Below the pieces are notes generated by a model. The model ran no database searches. It was not told the DNA's origin and was given only the letters and a program-made list of their open reading frames with translations. Below are positions 19,318 to 31,451 of a DNA stretch of 64,000 nt, piece after piece. Made by a program: the position numbers and the translations under genes. This stretch comes from Zygnema cylindricum (Eukaryota > Streptophyta > Zygnematophyceae > Zygnematales > Zygnemataceae). The stretch is from positions 62,001 through 126,000 of the forward strand of contig JBBHKE010001980.1 in assembly GCA_037447655.1 (NCBI GenBank), written 5' to 3'. Positions within the stretch are counted from its first letter, which is position 1. The number at the start of each line of letters is the position of its first letter.

Positions 19318-19721
19318 GTGTTGTGTATCGAGAAAAAACTGATGGCGATAGTTATTGGTTATCAAACGGTCGCTCCAAGACCAACAGATTCCATATCGGC
19401 GATAAGTGCGAAAACATATAGTACGCTGTGCAATAATACTTTACAATACACTATATTAAAATTTTCACTGTATATAGTGTGGCGTGCCACGTATGAAAAT
19501 TTGTTCCGTACGTAGAATAAACCGTGCAGTTGTACGGTATGGACCGTACAATCATCACCGACACTTATCGAACCGGTGTTATCGCGATATTCCCAATATT
19601 TAATTATCAGTTTTATCACGATACCACTGATACCGATGTATCGTGCCAACATATCGATTATCGGTAGGCCAAAAAAAAGGGGCATATCCGTTATCGACAA
19701 ATGGCTACCATTACACAACAC
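19318..19721. mobile_element. Family B element, near full length
   Basis: Begins GTGTTGTGTATCGAG after TA and ends CCATTACACAACAC, so the tips form an inverted pair. The interior is dense in ATCG/CGAT words (TTATCGCGATA, ATATCGATTATCGG). No coding capacity is seen. Confidence 0.65.
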
Positions 19722-19744
19722 CACTAGTTACTACAACGCCCATC

Positions 19745-19935
19745 ATTATTATTGTTGATGTTTTTCTCGCCACTGGTTGGATTCTTTTCTCCATGCACAC
19801 TGGTTGGATTGTCAAATCGATGGTTGCTATTAGAAGGCAAACTTTTCACCTTCCTATTGACGGTCTCCGGTTAACAATCCAACAAGTGTGCACGGTGAAA
19901 AAATGTTTTTTAAGTGGCAAAAAAAACTAACACTG
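19745..19935. mobile_element. Short family A-like relic
   Basis: TTTTCTCGCCACT ... TCTTTTCTCCAT ... AAAATGTTTTTTAAGTGGC ... AACTAACACT follows the same order as the 216-bp element at 24257-24472. Ends are worn. Confidence 0.45.
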
Positions 19936-21549
19936 CTATATTGCTCTCTGTTTGAAGTATGACTTGCCATATGAACCACAGTACACGTTAAAAAACTCAT
20001 ATCCTTTCCTCCCCAATCCCAACCATGAAGGTTATGCGGCCATTTGCACGTAGCCTACCTGGTCAAAGTTGCGAAACACTCTTGGGTCTTTTATGTACAA
20101 GTAGAATAAGTAGAATGCATGACTACCGTCAGCATATGCAAATGCAACTGCCAATGCAACAGCCAGTGCATGTCATATTAACAAGTTAAAATACTTCTAC
20201 AAGACACAACATAATGAGCTACATTGGAGCCTCCCTTCATATAAGCAACAAATTTATTCACCACTAGTGCAATCATAAAAAGGACAAGAACAATTGACAC
20301 CAGTGGTAACTTCACACCACAAGAACATCACCGCAACAAGAATAATAACAAAATTTTGATGATGACAATATCAATTTGTATGACGATGATGATGACAAAA
20401 CAAAAAAAGAGTTGTGCACCCATGTGAGACATTGCTATTGGAAACATTTGTTTGGGGGTCTTATACAATGATAAGAAAGACAATGTACATTGCATAGACA
20501 ATAATCATGGATCACAAACTCATCTATAGCATTATACACTATCCAAAGGATAACAAAGATACATGACACGGCATAAAACGAATAGAAAGTGTAAGCATTT
20601 TGTTAAATTAGCATTGACGACTGAACTGAAAAAATTGACAACAACAAACATAAACATAAACAACATAAACATTGGCAAAAAACCAAGTATAAACAAGGAA
20701 GAGTATTCTAATTTCCTAAGGGAGAAAGCTAAATGAGCGTTCAAGGAGTATCTGAGCACACATAGTGGAAGTTAAATATACAAACTAAATGGGCCTTCCC
20801 GATAACGACAAGAAATTAAGTTAAGTAGACACAATCACAAGCACAAAGCCTACTTCAAAACTAATTTTACTGTCATCTGCTCCAATCAGAACCCGGCAAA
20901 AAAGAGAAAGTTGACGCCTTATGGTGACTAGATTTACCTTTCTTTAGGTGTTTATCCGCCATTACAGTAAAATGGAACCAATTTAACTGATATAAGTTAA
21001 GTTTGAAAAATACCCAAAGCGAACAGTCATCTATAAACAAATCAAACATTTTCGACTCTTAGCGACTAATAAGTCGATTCTTCTATAAAGTGTTTAAGGC
21101 TACCAGCTTTGTCAATGAGAGTTACTATGTTCAAATTGGACTCAACAAGCTTTCTGTCTAAACAAACAACGGAACTATAAACTGCAAGGAGCCGTTGTTT
21201 GAAAAAAAACAAGGCTTGTGAACAAAGTAAGATCAAAGGTTCAACACCAGAGGAGGATACTGTTCCTACAAAGCTCCGGGTAAAATGGAGAAAGGACCAG
21301 GTCTCCTTTCTGAGTACTTCAAAACCTCAAATGGAATGGCTAGCCAGTGGTCCACCTTAAACACTAACAAACATTGCTCTACCTCTTTCCCATTTGTCAA
21401 ACAGGGATGGCAAACATCCTTTCCTGGGCAGTCAAAAATGGCTCACATGACTCACCAATCCTCCTTGTTTCCTAACTTCCACTCACTCCAATAGCATCTC
21501 TAGTCGATGCTTGGAAATCCACATGCCGTAATTTCAGCAGTGTCCATTT
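19936..21549. other. Spacer downstream of CGLD27
   Basis: AT-rich DNA without a recognisable gene, RNA or element. The CGLD27 3' UTR should occupy the part next to 21550. Confidence 0.6.
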
Positions 21550-24106
21550 TTACTCTCCCATTGCAGATCCTTCTACCGGTCCACAGCCTGGAATCATTTC
21601 CACAGGACCTAGGTCAACGGTAAAAGCCGTCTCCTCCTCTCCTTCAAATTCCTCATCTTGAAAAGCTTCCGGTTCATAGCGTTGGGCTGCCCGGAAATTG
21701 TAACCGCCACGTGGCGCCGATCGGAGCGCATCTTCGGGCGTGAGAAGAGGAGCGCGTTCAGGGGAGGGAAGAATGGAGGGAAGGAAAAACAGGAGGAGAC
21801 TGCTGACGCCCAATGAGAGGCCTAGACCTATGAGAGTGAGTTTCAGGCGATTCAAAACAGGCTTGACCTGCAATTCGATTGAGTTTGGAAAGGTTAAAAG
21901 AGAGAGTGTGTGAGGAATTAAAGGTTGTTTGGTGGCAAATGCGATTCAGCTTTATGACATTTTTAGGTCTAAGTCAGTTAGAGGGGAGGAGTGTAAATTG
22001 GAAATACTTTGTAAGAGGCGAGGAGACGGTCACGTGCAAGGAGCTCTGGCGTTTTCACCCATATCTGCAAAAAAAAAAAATTGAAAGATAAACTTTTAAC
22101 AAAAAAACATTATAGCAAATCAGACAATTTAACATGATAGTGTGATTGCGTAGTTATGATCTTGGGCATTTGACAGGCTTAAGTAAGCTTTACATTCCCT
22201 ATGGTCGCGAGTTGAACGCTTAGTTCCTTCATATGTATACTTTTCAGTTAGCCTGTTTATGAAAAGAGCCTTGAAATTAGGTTTTGAACTCTAAGCCTAT
22301 GCTTGGGAGAACCCATAACCAGCCGTTTCTTTAGGAACAGCAGAGAACACAAACAAAATTGACGAATAGCAACATTTTTTACAAAACCTCTTGTAGGGCT
22401 ACTGGCATCAACCTACATGTTCAACGGCTTTTGTGTCTCATAACCAAACAAAAATACACATCAAGGCATTAACCATGGAATTCACCTCTCCATCATACCA
22501 CCCCGTCTCCTCGTCTGTTTCCCAAAAGACCATATCCCCCACTCCCATAGAAAGTCAGCCTCAATCTGGAGACTGAATACAATAACACTGGCTGACTAAC
22601 TACATGAAACATGGTTGCAAACTCAGTCACACAAAAGTTAAAGAAAAACACAGCAGCCAAAGCAATGGATAAGCAACACTCGAGGTTCTATCTTTCACAA
22701 AATTTAGCTCCGAGGAGCCGAGCCTTCAACTTTGGTGAATGTTTCAAAAACGATCTTCATATACACTAAGCTTCTAACTTCATTTCGACCATTGAAAAAT
22801 TTCCTTCTGTTATTATTCTTCTCCATCGTCTCTCAAACCAAAATAACCTGTTCCACATCTTAACAAAATCATTTATCATGTCCTTGCATCAAGTACCGTG
22901 AACAGTGGAAAAGAAAAAATAATGCCTCCTCAACACAACAAACTTTCTGTGAAACAAACAGAACTTACATTCTACTGTTGCGCTGAACAGCCTATTGCCA
23001 ACATAGGACCAGCCGAGGTAAAGACGTAAAGCTGTAAGAGTGGCCGCCAGCTGTCCTCCAGCCAAAGTCCCTAGCACACACTGCAGGGCCTGGTCCTGAA
23101 CACAGCTCCAATATCATATCCTTGTCAAAAACAGGAAAAGAAGGAGAACACAAAAAAATCTGCCCTAAAAAAGGCCGTTTTGTCCCTTATTTTTTGCCAA
23201 TGGATGATATTGGGTGGACAAATCCTAATTCGCTGTGGGCATTATAATCTGGATTGCAGTTCACTATCAAATTGCAGTTTACTTTTTACTCTTCACATTA
23301 ATTGCATGAAAACCTCGCAGGTACTTAATAAACAGCCGAAAAAATCTTACTCGCTCCCTTACTCCCTCATTAAAACAATACAACCCTAACTTCTTTGATG
23401 TTAAGGGAAAGGGAGACACGAATTGGACAGACGCAAAACCAATTCTCGTCGTATAAGCCAGCAAAAGGTAACTTGTTAATTTGCTATTCCTTAGAGTACA
23501 AAAAAAAGTACCAAACGATTTTCTCTTAAAGGGCTAGACTTACATTTACTGATGCAGTAAGCTTCAGATTCTTAAGAAAACCAGAGGGGACACAGCGAGA
23601 GGGAGAGGGAGAGAGAGAAAAAAGAAAACGAGAGAGAAAGATAGACAGTAGCGTACCCGAGGATTAAACGTGATTGACGCCACAGGCCACCCTATAAAGA
23701 CAGAAAAGAGAAACCCTACAGCTCCCAATCGCAGAGCGTAGTTCACAGGCCCCATGGTCACCCATGAGAATAGGCTCATTTTTACCAAACTCTCGTATTC
23801 AAACACTGGCTGCTGCTCACGCGGTACTGGACACTGGTAGGAACTTTCCAGGAAAGAGTCCTTCCGCCAATCACCCATGCTACCAGAGCCGCCCGGAGAA
23901 GGTGGAGGGAAATTTCCTCTCCCAATGGCCAGTATTGGAATGACACGTGGCAAATTGTGCATACGCCGCGAACTCTTCAGTGTCAGCCATGAGTGGTGTT
24001 TAACGAAAGGTGTGGAAAGAATGGCGGTGTTTGGAAGACTGGAGAGAGGAGAGAGACGGTGGTTAATACCGTTGATTGTGAGGGAGCCTGAGAGATGTAC
24101 AGCCAT
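21550..24106 (-). CDS. CGLD27: CGLD27/Ycf36-like chloroplast membrane protein; 5 exons, 326 aa
   Basis: Exons on the minus strand: 24106-23657, 23095-22969, 22514-22486, 22064-22008 and 21867-21550. All introns are GT-AG and the frame closes exactly (981 nt). Conserved signatures are YQCPVPREQQPVFEYESL, a first membrane segment (YALRLGAVGFLFSVFIGWPV), LTALRLYLGWSYVGNRLFSA, TVEYEETGWYDGE spanning the 29-nt exon 3, IWVKTPELLARDRLLASYK, then VKPVLNRLKLTLIGLGLS with a third membrane segment. The family is conserved in green plants and diatoms and acts in plastids; some members are linked to photosynthetic acclimation or iron status, so function here is inference. The first 100 or so residues are Ser/Leu-rich with few acids, as for a transit peptide. 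The C-terminal 70 residues, acidic and Pro-rich, look like an extension. The first in-frame Met (34 codons upstream, 24208) is possible but less plausible. Confidence 0.93.
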
Positions 24107-24256
24107 GATCAGGAGGAGGGAGGGAGAGCTGCAAAAGGTGTCTGCAGAAGCATGCTGCAGCATGCATGAGGCGTTCAGAACTTCAAATAGGCAGAAAACC
24201 ATGTGCATGGCATGAATGAAACTGCGTGAATTTCCCGCAACAGGCGTGAAGGACTA

Positions 24257-24472
24257 CACCGCGAATCGCTATTAGTGTTAATGTTTTATTCGCCACTTAA
24301 TACATCTTTTCTCCATACATATTTCGGATTGTGGATCTGACGGTGGCGATTGAAAGGTAACATTCTTAGCTTCCGATTGGCGGCCTCAAATTAAGAATAT
24401 GACAAATGTGTACGAAGAAATGATGTTTTAAGTGGGCGAAAAAATTATTAATACTAATAGCGATACACGGTA
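24257..24472. mobile_element. Short family A element upstream of CGLD27
   Basis: CACCGCGAATCGCTATTAGTG at the left and CACTAATAG-like ACTAATAGCGATACACGGTA at the right, with TA flanks (24255-24256, 24473-24474). It lies about 150 bp upstream of the CGLD27 start codon, so it may sit in or beside the promoter. Confidence 0.75.
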
Positions 24473-24479
24473 TACTGTA

Positions 24480-25450
24480 CAGCGTTAATCGCTATTAGAG
24501 TAAGGGTATGTCACCACGTACTTGAAACTTAGGGAACTTACTTTGTATTTTAGCACGGATCCGCCTGACCCAGTTTTCAAGTGTCTGTATGTCTGTAAGG
24601 ACGAAATCGTAACTTACGCTTGTGACGATTGTATACGTCGACAATACCTATGACGGTTGTCAACTTCTACAATCTGTGGTCGCACGTTATTTTTTGGAAC
24701 TGCTTGTGACGTCGCACGTCTTACCGTGACATTGTAGATGTACCACCTTCCAACCTCTGTAGTTTCACGTTTGAAGACGAGGCGCTTTGCCTTTGCGTCT
24801 CCTATCCGGTCGACGTGAAATGGCATCGGAACTTGAAGACCCCTGCAAAAAAGAAATCCGTACTGGACGAAAACAGACAAAACCAAACAAATTGGACTTT
24901 TCTTCGTCGTATGCAAACGCAAACGGACAAAACATAGCGAATTTTGTACTTTTCTTTGTCCTTGAAAATCGTATGATTTTTTGCGAAAATTGCGACAAGT
25001 GCGAATATATGCTTCTACTTGTTTAATTGAAAATACCTAGTTTTAAAACACATCGCGCATGTGTTTTAAACGTAAGGTTGAAGATGGCTTTTTTTGTCGT
25101 GGAAGTGGGTCGAATAACACAAGACGACAAATTTTCATACATCCTAAATTCGAGGATGACGCAAATCGTACTTTACAAATTTGCGATTCCTTCGTACGGT
25201 TGCAACTTAGGCAGTACGACACTAAGTTTTACAAGAAAACGACAAAAAAAACCCTAACTTATGCACATGGGGACACACCTTAAAGGAATAAACAGCGTAA
25301 AAAACAAATTAGTGTTATTAACACCAATCATGAATTTTTATTTTTGGAAAAAAAATATGTAAACTAATTAATCCCTAACTGTAATTTGGGTTGTCCTGAA
25401 TAATTATTATCGGCCCTTTCGATGCCTACGATAATATGTGTGTTGTTCTG
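24480..25450. mobile_element. Truncated family A copy holding a family E insertion
   Basis: Starts CAGCGTTAATCGCTATTAGA after TA, is interrupted at 24504-25280, then resumes AGGAATAAACAGCGTAAAAA and AACTGTAATTTGGGTTGTCC exactly as in the 44611 element. Homology is lost near 25450. Confidence 0.65.
24504..25280. mobile_element. Family E element with TAA duplication
   Basis: Ends GGGTATGTCACCACGTAC and (inverted) AGGTGTGTCCCCATGTGC. TAA flanks at 24501-24503 and 25281-25283. Removing the element and one TAA restores the family A sequence GAGTAAAGGAATAAA. TAA duplications and short inverted ends are characteristic of PIF/Harbinger-type elements. The 777-bp interior has no transposase. Confidence 0.75.
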
Positions 25451-25659
25451 AAAACTCAGTTTCGTGCGTAAGCTACAATTCGTGCGTAATTGCTAATTGG
25501 GTTTAATATGGAGGATCGAATTGATTCACGGATTAGGGGAGCGAACGTACGGATAACTAAAGTAACTTAAGGGACTCTTTGAGTGGGGTGACTAAGCATT
25601 GACAAATGGACGACAGATCGCGAAGCGATCCGATGTGGAATAAACGAAATGTTCAAACA

Positions 25660-25880
25660 GGCACCGCCGGATTATGACATTCCTTCAAGAATTGGGGTTT
25701 ACACAACACGGAACACAAGTAATGTGGTGCGACAATCAAGCAGCCATTTCTGTGGCTACAAACCCAAGTCACCATTTTAAGAGTAAGCATATGGACATTC
25801 GGCTACATTTGGTACGTGAGAAAGTATTTGCAAAAGTGGTAAAACTTTGTTATTTGCCTGATGAGAGTAAATACCGCTAA
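25660..25880 (+). pseudogene. Ty1/Copia RNase H fragment
   Basis: The frame reads MTFLQELGFTQ, VMWCDNQAAISVATNPSHHF, KSKHMDIRLHLVREKV and LCYLPDES. This is the conserved end of Copia Pol (CDNQ.A...A.NP..H...KH.DI). Nothing of integrase or RT is adjacent; the frame stops at once and a family A end follows, so it is an isolated scrap. Confidence 0.9.
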
Positions 25881-25883
25881 TTG

Positions 25884-25929
25884 TTTCATTACGCTATCTA
25901 TTTCATTACGCTAATAGCGATTCACGGTG
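25884..25929. mobile_element. Family A right-end scrap
   Basis: TTTCATTACGCTAATAGCGA then TTCACGGTG and TA. It matches the reversed start of the 60326 element. Everything left of it is missing. Confidence 0.65.
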
Positions 25930-25931
25930 TA

Positions 25932-26781
25932 GTGTTGGGTATCGGGTAAATTCATATCGCGATAATCTCGATATTCAATATATTGAATATCGATCGAGCA
26001 AGATCCTCGATATATCGTACCGAGACCAACATAAATTATCGCGATATATATCGCGATATAAAGTATTTTTTAAATTTATTTTTTATATATTTTTTATATA
26101 ATATGTTATTTTAGCGAAAAAGTCAAATTGTGTAATACGCCACGTACGCCGTGATTTTCGTTCCGTGACTTAAATATAGACGCCGCAAAATGTAACCGAC
26201 AAAAAAGTATTAATTCTGAAATTGTAATGATTAATTATTTGGGGTATGGTTACACGAGGAGGTCTCTGTAATAGTACGGACAGCAAAATTTTATGTATTA
26301 TAGAGACCTCGGGTACATCGCGTATCTTTTGTCAAAAAGTTTTACATACGTGTTCTGATATGAGTGGCCCCACGTAAGCTGACTACCAAATCTCAAAAAT
26401 CATCGAATATCTGTAAACTGACTTTTTTCGTCTGGAAAATCGTACCTGCATATGACGTACGTGTACTTCACAAGTGTACCTCGTCAATGTACCTCAGAGA
26501 TCTCCTTCACTCTGCTGACTTTCAGGAAAAAACCGTATTTCTTTCCGGCAAAGATTTTACAGTCACTTTGTCCGGAGTCACGAGACTTTGAAAACCTGTG
26601 GGATTTTTTTTTTTTTTTTTTTTTTTAGCTTCGATATATTGACGATACGATATATCTGTGATATATTGGCGATATATCGCGATGATTTGAAATTCGATAT
26701 ATCGAAGAGATATATCGATTATCGGGAACCTGAAATTCGATATATATCGAATATCGGCAAACGGTCCTCGATAACCAACAC
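25932..26781. mobile_element. Family B element, 850 bp, TA-flanked
   Basis: Left tip GTGTTGGGTATCGGG and right tip CTCGATAACCAACAC are inverted. TA flanks at 25930-25931 and 26782-26783. Both ends are filled with CGATATAT-type words. It carries a pure poly-T tract around 26607-26628. Confidence 0.75.
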
Positions 26782-27470
26782 TACTAATAGCGATACACGG
26801 TGTATTGTACACCGTCAATCGCTATTAGAGTAAAGGAATAAATAGCGTAAAAAACAAAGGAAATTGATAATGACAGTGACTGTTTTGGTTGCGGACAATC
26901 ACTTACGTCATTTTGTCAAAAAACGTACGTTTGAAGTACACACAGGTACAAATAAAGCACCGTTGAGTACAAATTTGACGGTCAATCGGTTGAACAACTT
27001 TGATGTTGAAATATTTTTCAACCGCTTAAAATTATGTCGCGCTTGCGAACGTCGACCGTCATAATAAATTTAGCAATTCACACGGCCGGCGAACGTTTAC
27101 GGTAACAAAACTGCGACAACCACATGTAAATAAAAAGTGTTGCAGACAGTCACTTTTTGTCGTTATGTGAGCTCCACGGTGAGAGCACTTAGCCGCAAAA
27201 TTGAAATTTAATCGTCTAAGCGTTACATTGAACTTAGACGCAAAGTGAAACGAAACCCCTTGAAACTGAAGTCTCGTACGGAAATATTGCTGGTTCGTCG
27301 TACACATAAAATATTTCCGAGGACGAAAAAATCGCGTCACGCTTCGCGAACCAACAATTCTTCGAAATCGACAAGCGTGCGATTCGTACAAATGAAAACC
27401 GCTCGGCGCTCGCACCAAACCGAACCGACACAAAACTACAGTATCGAATGAAACGACACATAACTGAGGG

Positions 27471-28210
27471 CAAAGGTCGCAAACGGTCAACCGAAACCGT
27501 GACCGACCGTTAACCGACCGCCCGCGCCGGATCCGGAACGGATTCGATTGCCAAATATTGGGGGTCGGGCGGTAACGGTCGCTTGATTCACCAAGAAAAA
27601 AAAAACGGTCGGTTACGGTCGGTAAACCAAAAAAAAAAAAAATTGTACTGTCCCTATAATCCAACATTCTTGTACTTTGTACTCTTTAGCATCGTGGAAG
27701 TACGTGACATCATGATTAGCGTCGCAAATCTGACACGGTATTGTAGTTAGCTATTTATTTCGCAAATCAAAGGGAACGCGACCAAGCGTCGCTAATCTGA
27801 CACGGTAGTACACTATTCATTTCGAAAATCTTAGGCAACGCGACAAAGCGTCGCAAATCTGACACGTTAGTACACTATTCATTACGCAAATCTTAGGGAA
27901 CGCGACAAAGCGTCGCAAATCTGACACGGTAGTAACACTATTCATTTTGCAAATCTTAGGGAACGCGACAAATCGTAATGATTGGCTTATTCCGTCGTAC
28001 ATTGATTAATTTTGTACTTTTTCGGTTACGGGCGGGCACGATTAGTAGCGAAAAATCAAGATTCATTTTTTTTTTTTTTCGTAAACGACGGTCGGTTAAC
28101 GGTTAACAATTTTGGAGCGTGACAAAACTCGGTCGGGCGTCGGTTACTCAGACTTTGAAAAAAAAAACGGTTGGTTTCGGTATGATTTTTTTTGACTTTT
28201 GCGACCTCTG
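27471..28210. mobile_element. Family C hAT-like miniature element with 8-bp duplication
   Basis: Tips CAAAGGTCGCAAACGGTC and (inverted) CAGAGGTCGCAAAAGTC. Perfect 8-bp direct repeats ACTGAGGG lie at 27463-27470 and 28211-28218. An 8-bp duplication with short inverted ends starting CA is the hAT signature. Rich in GGTCGGTTACGG words; no transposase. Confidence 0.88.
27718..27970. repeat. Four tandem 62-66-bp units inside the hAT-like element
   Basis: Units start AGCGTCGCAAATCTGACACG at about 27719, 27785, 27847 and 27909 and each ends GGGAACGCGACAA or a close variant. Confidence 0.9.
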
Positions 28211-28533
28211 ACTGAGGGTCTGATGCGAACCGAACAAAACATTTGACAACGCGATTTCGGCCGACACCGATTCGCCCAATATACTAACATTTCGCTGTCG
28301 ATGTAAGACTCTTGATTCGTATATAGCGTGGCTCGATCGCGCGTGACGACGCGCATTTTTTTCATTTAATTTCAAATGATATGGTTCGTTTTATTATAAC
28401 AGTTTATTTCGTTTCGTGCGTTATAATATTTCTGTACGAAACTTATAGTACTTCAGTTTAAAATTGTTTCTTTTCACTATGCGTCTAAGTTCAATGTAAC
28501 GCTAAGACTATTAAATTTCAATTTTGCGGCTAA

Positions 28534-29467
28534 AGGTACGTCCCCATGTATTAAAGTATCTACTTTTTTCTGTCTTTTTGCCCTAAAATTTAGGGAACTT
28601 TGAAAAAAACTTTAACCGTACGAGAAAATTATGTTTACCAAATTAAAGTATACGTCAATTCATACTTTGGATGTACGGCATGTTTGTCGTCATGTGGATT
28701 CATTTTGGCGTTTTCCCCTTTTCGACCCCCGGGCAAGAGAATCCAGCCCAAAAAAAAACTTAAACCAAAATCACCTCGAGGAGATGATTTTAGTTCAAGT
28801 ACCGCCCAAACAGCGAATGAAAAATGACCCACGCACGCCCACAAGAATGTGAAAATTTTAGGACAAGGGAGAGTCCTCGCTATTTTTCTCCGTTCCCGTC
28901 ACGCGCATGTACGGAAAAAAATCTGCAGGGGTCTCGGACCTCCACTTTCATTCATGGGGTCCTTTGCAAAATTATGCGCCGTCATCGCCTCTCCCCTCTC
29001 CCTCTCACACTATCGCTTTTATCTCAAACTGTAGAATGAGACACGACAATATTGGTATAAAATAAAAGATATTTTAAATATATTATTTTTGACAATTTTT
29101 TTTTTTTTAATGGCAAGTCGAGCGAAAAAAGTAGAAAAAACAAAATCGGAAAACCATGGCAGAAAGTTATTGAATCCGTGACGTCGACGTTGTCACAAGT
29201 GAGCGTGACGTCACAATATCACAAAACCCTAAACATCTACGATTTCACAAAAATCAAGACGTCTACCACTGTCGCTGTTTTTGTTGGCGTCACTAATCGT
29301 CGGAAGTTTCGTAGTCGCCTTCAATCGTCAGAAGTTGTACCTACAACCGTCACATTCTAAAGTTCCGGTTTCATTTTCGCACATAGGGACGCTCTTCAAA
29401 GTAGTACGGAGAATCTTTACTACAGTCCAAAATACTTTATCAAAGTACCGATTACAAAGGGACGTTC
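28534..29467. mobile_element. Family E copy inserted in the right arm of family F
   Basis: Begins AGGTACGTCCCCATGTATT just after GCGGCTAA and ends near AAAGGGACGTTC before TGGAGCTCAC. The left arm of F lacks this block, which dates the insertion after F's arms formed. The right edge is approximate. Confidence 0.6.
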
Positions 29468-29815
29468 AGTGGAGCTCACATAACGACAAAAAGTGACTTT
29501 CTGCAACACTTTTTATTTACATGTGGTTGCCGGAGTTTTGTTACCGTAAACGTTCGCCGGCCGTGTGAATTGCTAAATTTATTATGACTGTCGACGTTCG
29601 CAAGCGCGGCATAATTTTAAGCGGTTGAAAAATATTTTCAAAGTCAAAATTGTTCAACCGATTGACCGTCAAATTTGTACTCAACGATGCTTTATTTGTA
29701 CCTGTGTGTACTTCAAACGTACGTTTTTTGACAAAATGACGTAAGTGACTGTCCACAACCAAAACAGTCACTGGCATTATCAATTCCCAAAACAAATTAG
29801 TGTTATTAACACTAA

Positions 29816-30554
29816 GGGTGGCGTTCCATCAGGAAATTTTGTAATCGTACAAACAACATTACAGAATGCTACACTTTGAACGTTGTTCTCTCGCGAAGAG
29901 TCTGTAATCCACGTGCTCAGAAATGTGTGGAACCACGTAAGATAAGATCGAATATTGAAAATCGTCAAATATTTATTACACAGACCAACTTCAACTCGAA
30001 ATGGTCATTTGTATACCATGTACGTGCGGACCAGGGCATTGTACCACACAAATTTTGTATTCTTTGCAAAAGCTTGTCAGATGCCAGCTCATTATTTTTA
30101 GGGTTTTTGCTTTTTCGCGTGACGAATGAGCGTTTCCACAAATAGTGTGATGAATGGCCGGTAACAAAAATAGCGTGACGAAAGCTCGTTACGAGACTGC
30201 TTTCGTGATTTCCGTTGAATTTTTTAATGCATATATCATGTGGGAAATTTTTCGATTTCCGTTGGTTTGTCGTCGTGACACGTATGTTCATTATCCAACG
30301 TGTCGCGGCTCAATTTTTTCTGTAAATGGTGATCTACCTCCTCGAGGTACATCACCATTTACATAAACTTTCGAAGCGAATGCTTGGCGAAAAAAATCCA
30401 ACGGTCATTGTTACCTCCCATACCTTTGGAGAATATTGGCAAGATTCTCTGAAATGTTGTTCGCGAATAAAAACAAAATAAGAGGTACGGCATAGTACGG
30501 ATGGGTCTGGATTTCTGTAAACAACCCCACTTTTCATCTGATGGAAAGCCACCC
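29816..30554. mobile_element. Family D element with TAA duplication
   Basis: Tips GGGTGGCGTTCCATCA and (inverted) GGGTGGCTTTCCATCA, flanked by TAA at 29813-29815 and 30555-30557. PIF/Harbinger (Tourist)-like by end and duplication type. Non-coding, 739 bp. Confidence 0.8.
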
Positions 30555-31118
30555 TAACTGTAATTTGGGTTGTCCTGAATAATAATTACCCGCCTTTTCG
30601 ATGTCTACAGTAATATGAGTACTCGTACAAAATCTGACAATTCGTACGCTGTCGCGCTGTTCACACGGCCGACAGACAAACATATGGGAACGTGATTTTT
30701 GTTGACGAGTTTGCGTCTCTTTCTTCCAGTGCACATTCACATGTGTGCCCAATAATGTTAAGTGTCTTTTTATGCCTTTGTAATTCAAAAAGTACCATTT
30801 CGTAAAGAGTTACCCTGCCCGTACGCCACACTATTTCCATCGCAGTGTACTTCCATCATTAACGCTAATTGAAAAAAAACCTTAATTAGAATAATGGAAA
30901 AAATAGAATTATGGATTGTATTTTAGGTTTTTTTTTTTAAAGGGCACCGAATTAGCGTTATTAACTCGAATAGCGATTTGCGGTGTACCGCAACATCCAC
31001 CTTTTATTAACTAGAGTGTCGGGTTTTACTGGGTAATTTTTAAATATACCAATGTTCAATAGTTCCGAATTACGTGTCAAACGTTAGGATTTTATTATTT
31101 CAATATGCGATTTGCCAA

Positions 31119-31350
31119 AAAGATAGTGCTGTTATCGGTAAAAATTTATCGCAATAACACGGATACCGATAGTTATCGGTTACCGAACGGTCAGAGGTAC
31201 CGATATATTGGTCCGAGACCAATAAATTCCATATTGGCTGTAACTTAAAAAATATAGTATGTATACAATAGTGCTTTATAATATACCGTATTATATTATT
31301 GACTTTATATAGCGTGGCATGCCACGTGTAAGAATTTTTTCCGTACACTG
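31119..31350. mobile_element. Family B fragment
   Basis: GATACCGATAGTTATCGG, a GGTCCGAGACCAATAAATTCC stretch and the GCGTGGCATGCCACG palindrome align with the first half of the 19318 element. Confidence 0.55.
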
Positions 31351-31451
31351 TTTAACTGAAATCTATTACGGATAGCGCGGCACATAAACATTGACAAATT
31401 TAAAATATGGAATTGCTTAATGCAGAAACGATTTTTTGTTGCGCGCAGGTA

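Larger units (their letters stand above)
26859..29788. mobile_element. Family F: 2.9-kb element with long inverted arms and 8-bp duplication
   Basis: Tips GGAAATTGATAATG and (inverted) GGGAATTGATAATG, flanked by AAAACAAA at 26851-26858 and 29789-29796. The arms are inverted for hundreds of bases: 26859-27330 pairs with 29788-29468 plus 28535-28380. The loop carries a hAT-like element and the right arm is split by a family E element. The empty site AAAAAACAAATTAG is present at 25300. No transposase is visible. Confidence 0.8.
26810..30985. mobile_element. Family A element expanded to 4.2 kb by nested insertions
   Basis: Left end CACCGTCAATCGCTATTAGA with TA; right end GAATAGCGATTTGCGGTG with TA. 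Its three own segments (26810-26858, 29797-29815, 30555-30985) together reproduce, in inverse order, the 551-bp element at 44611-45161. The rest is two independent insertions, one of which itself contains two more. Confidence 0.8.

Noticed and set aside
27059-27667. 202-codon minus-strand frame
   Set aside because: It crosses the edge between a family F arm and the hAT-like element, so it cannot be one ancestral gene.
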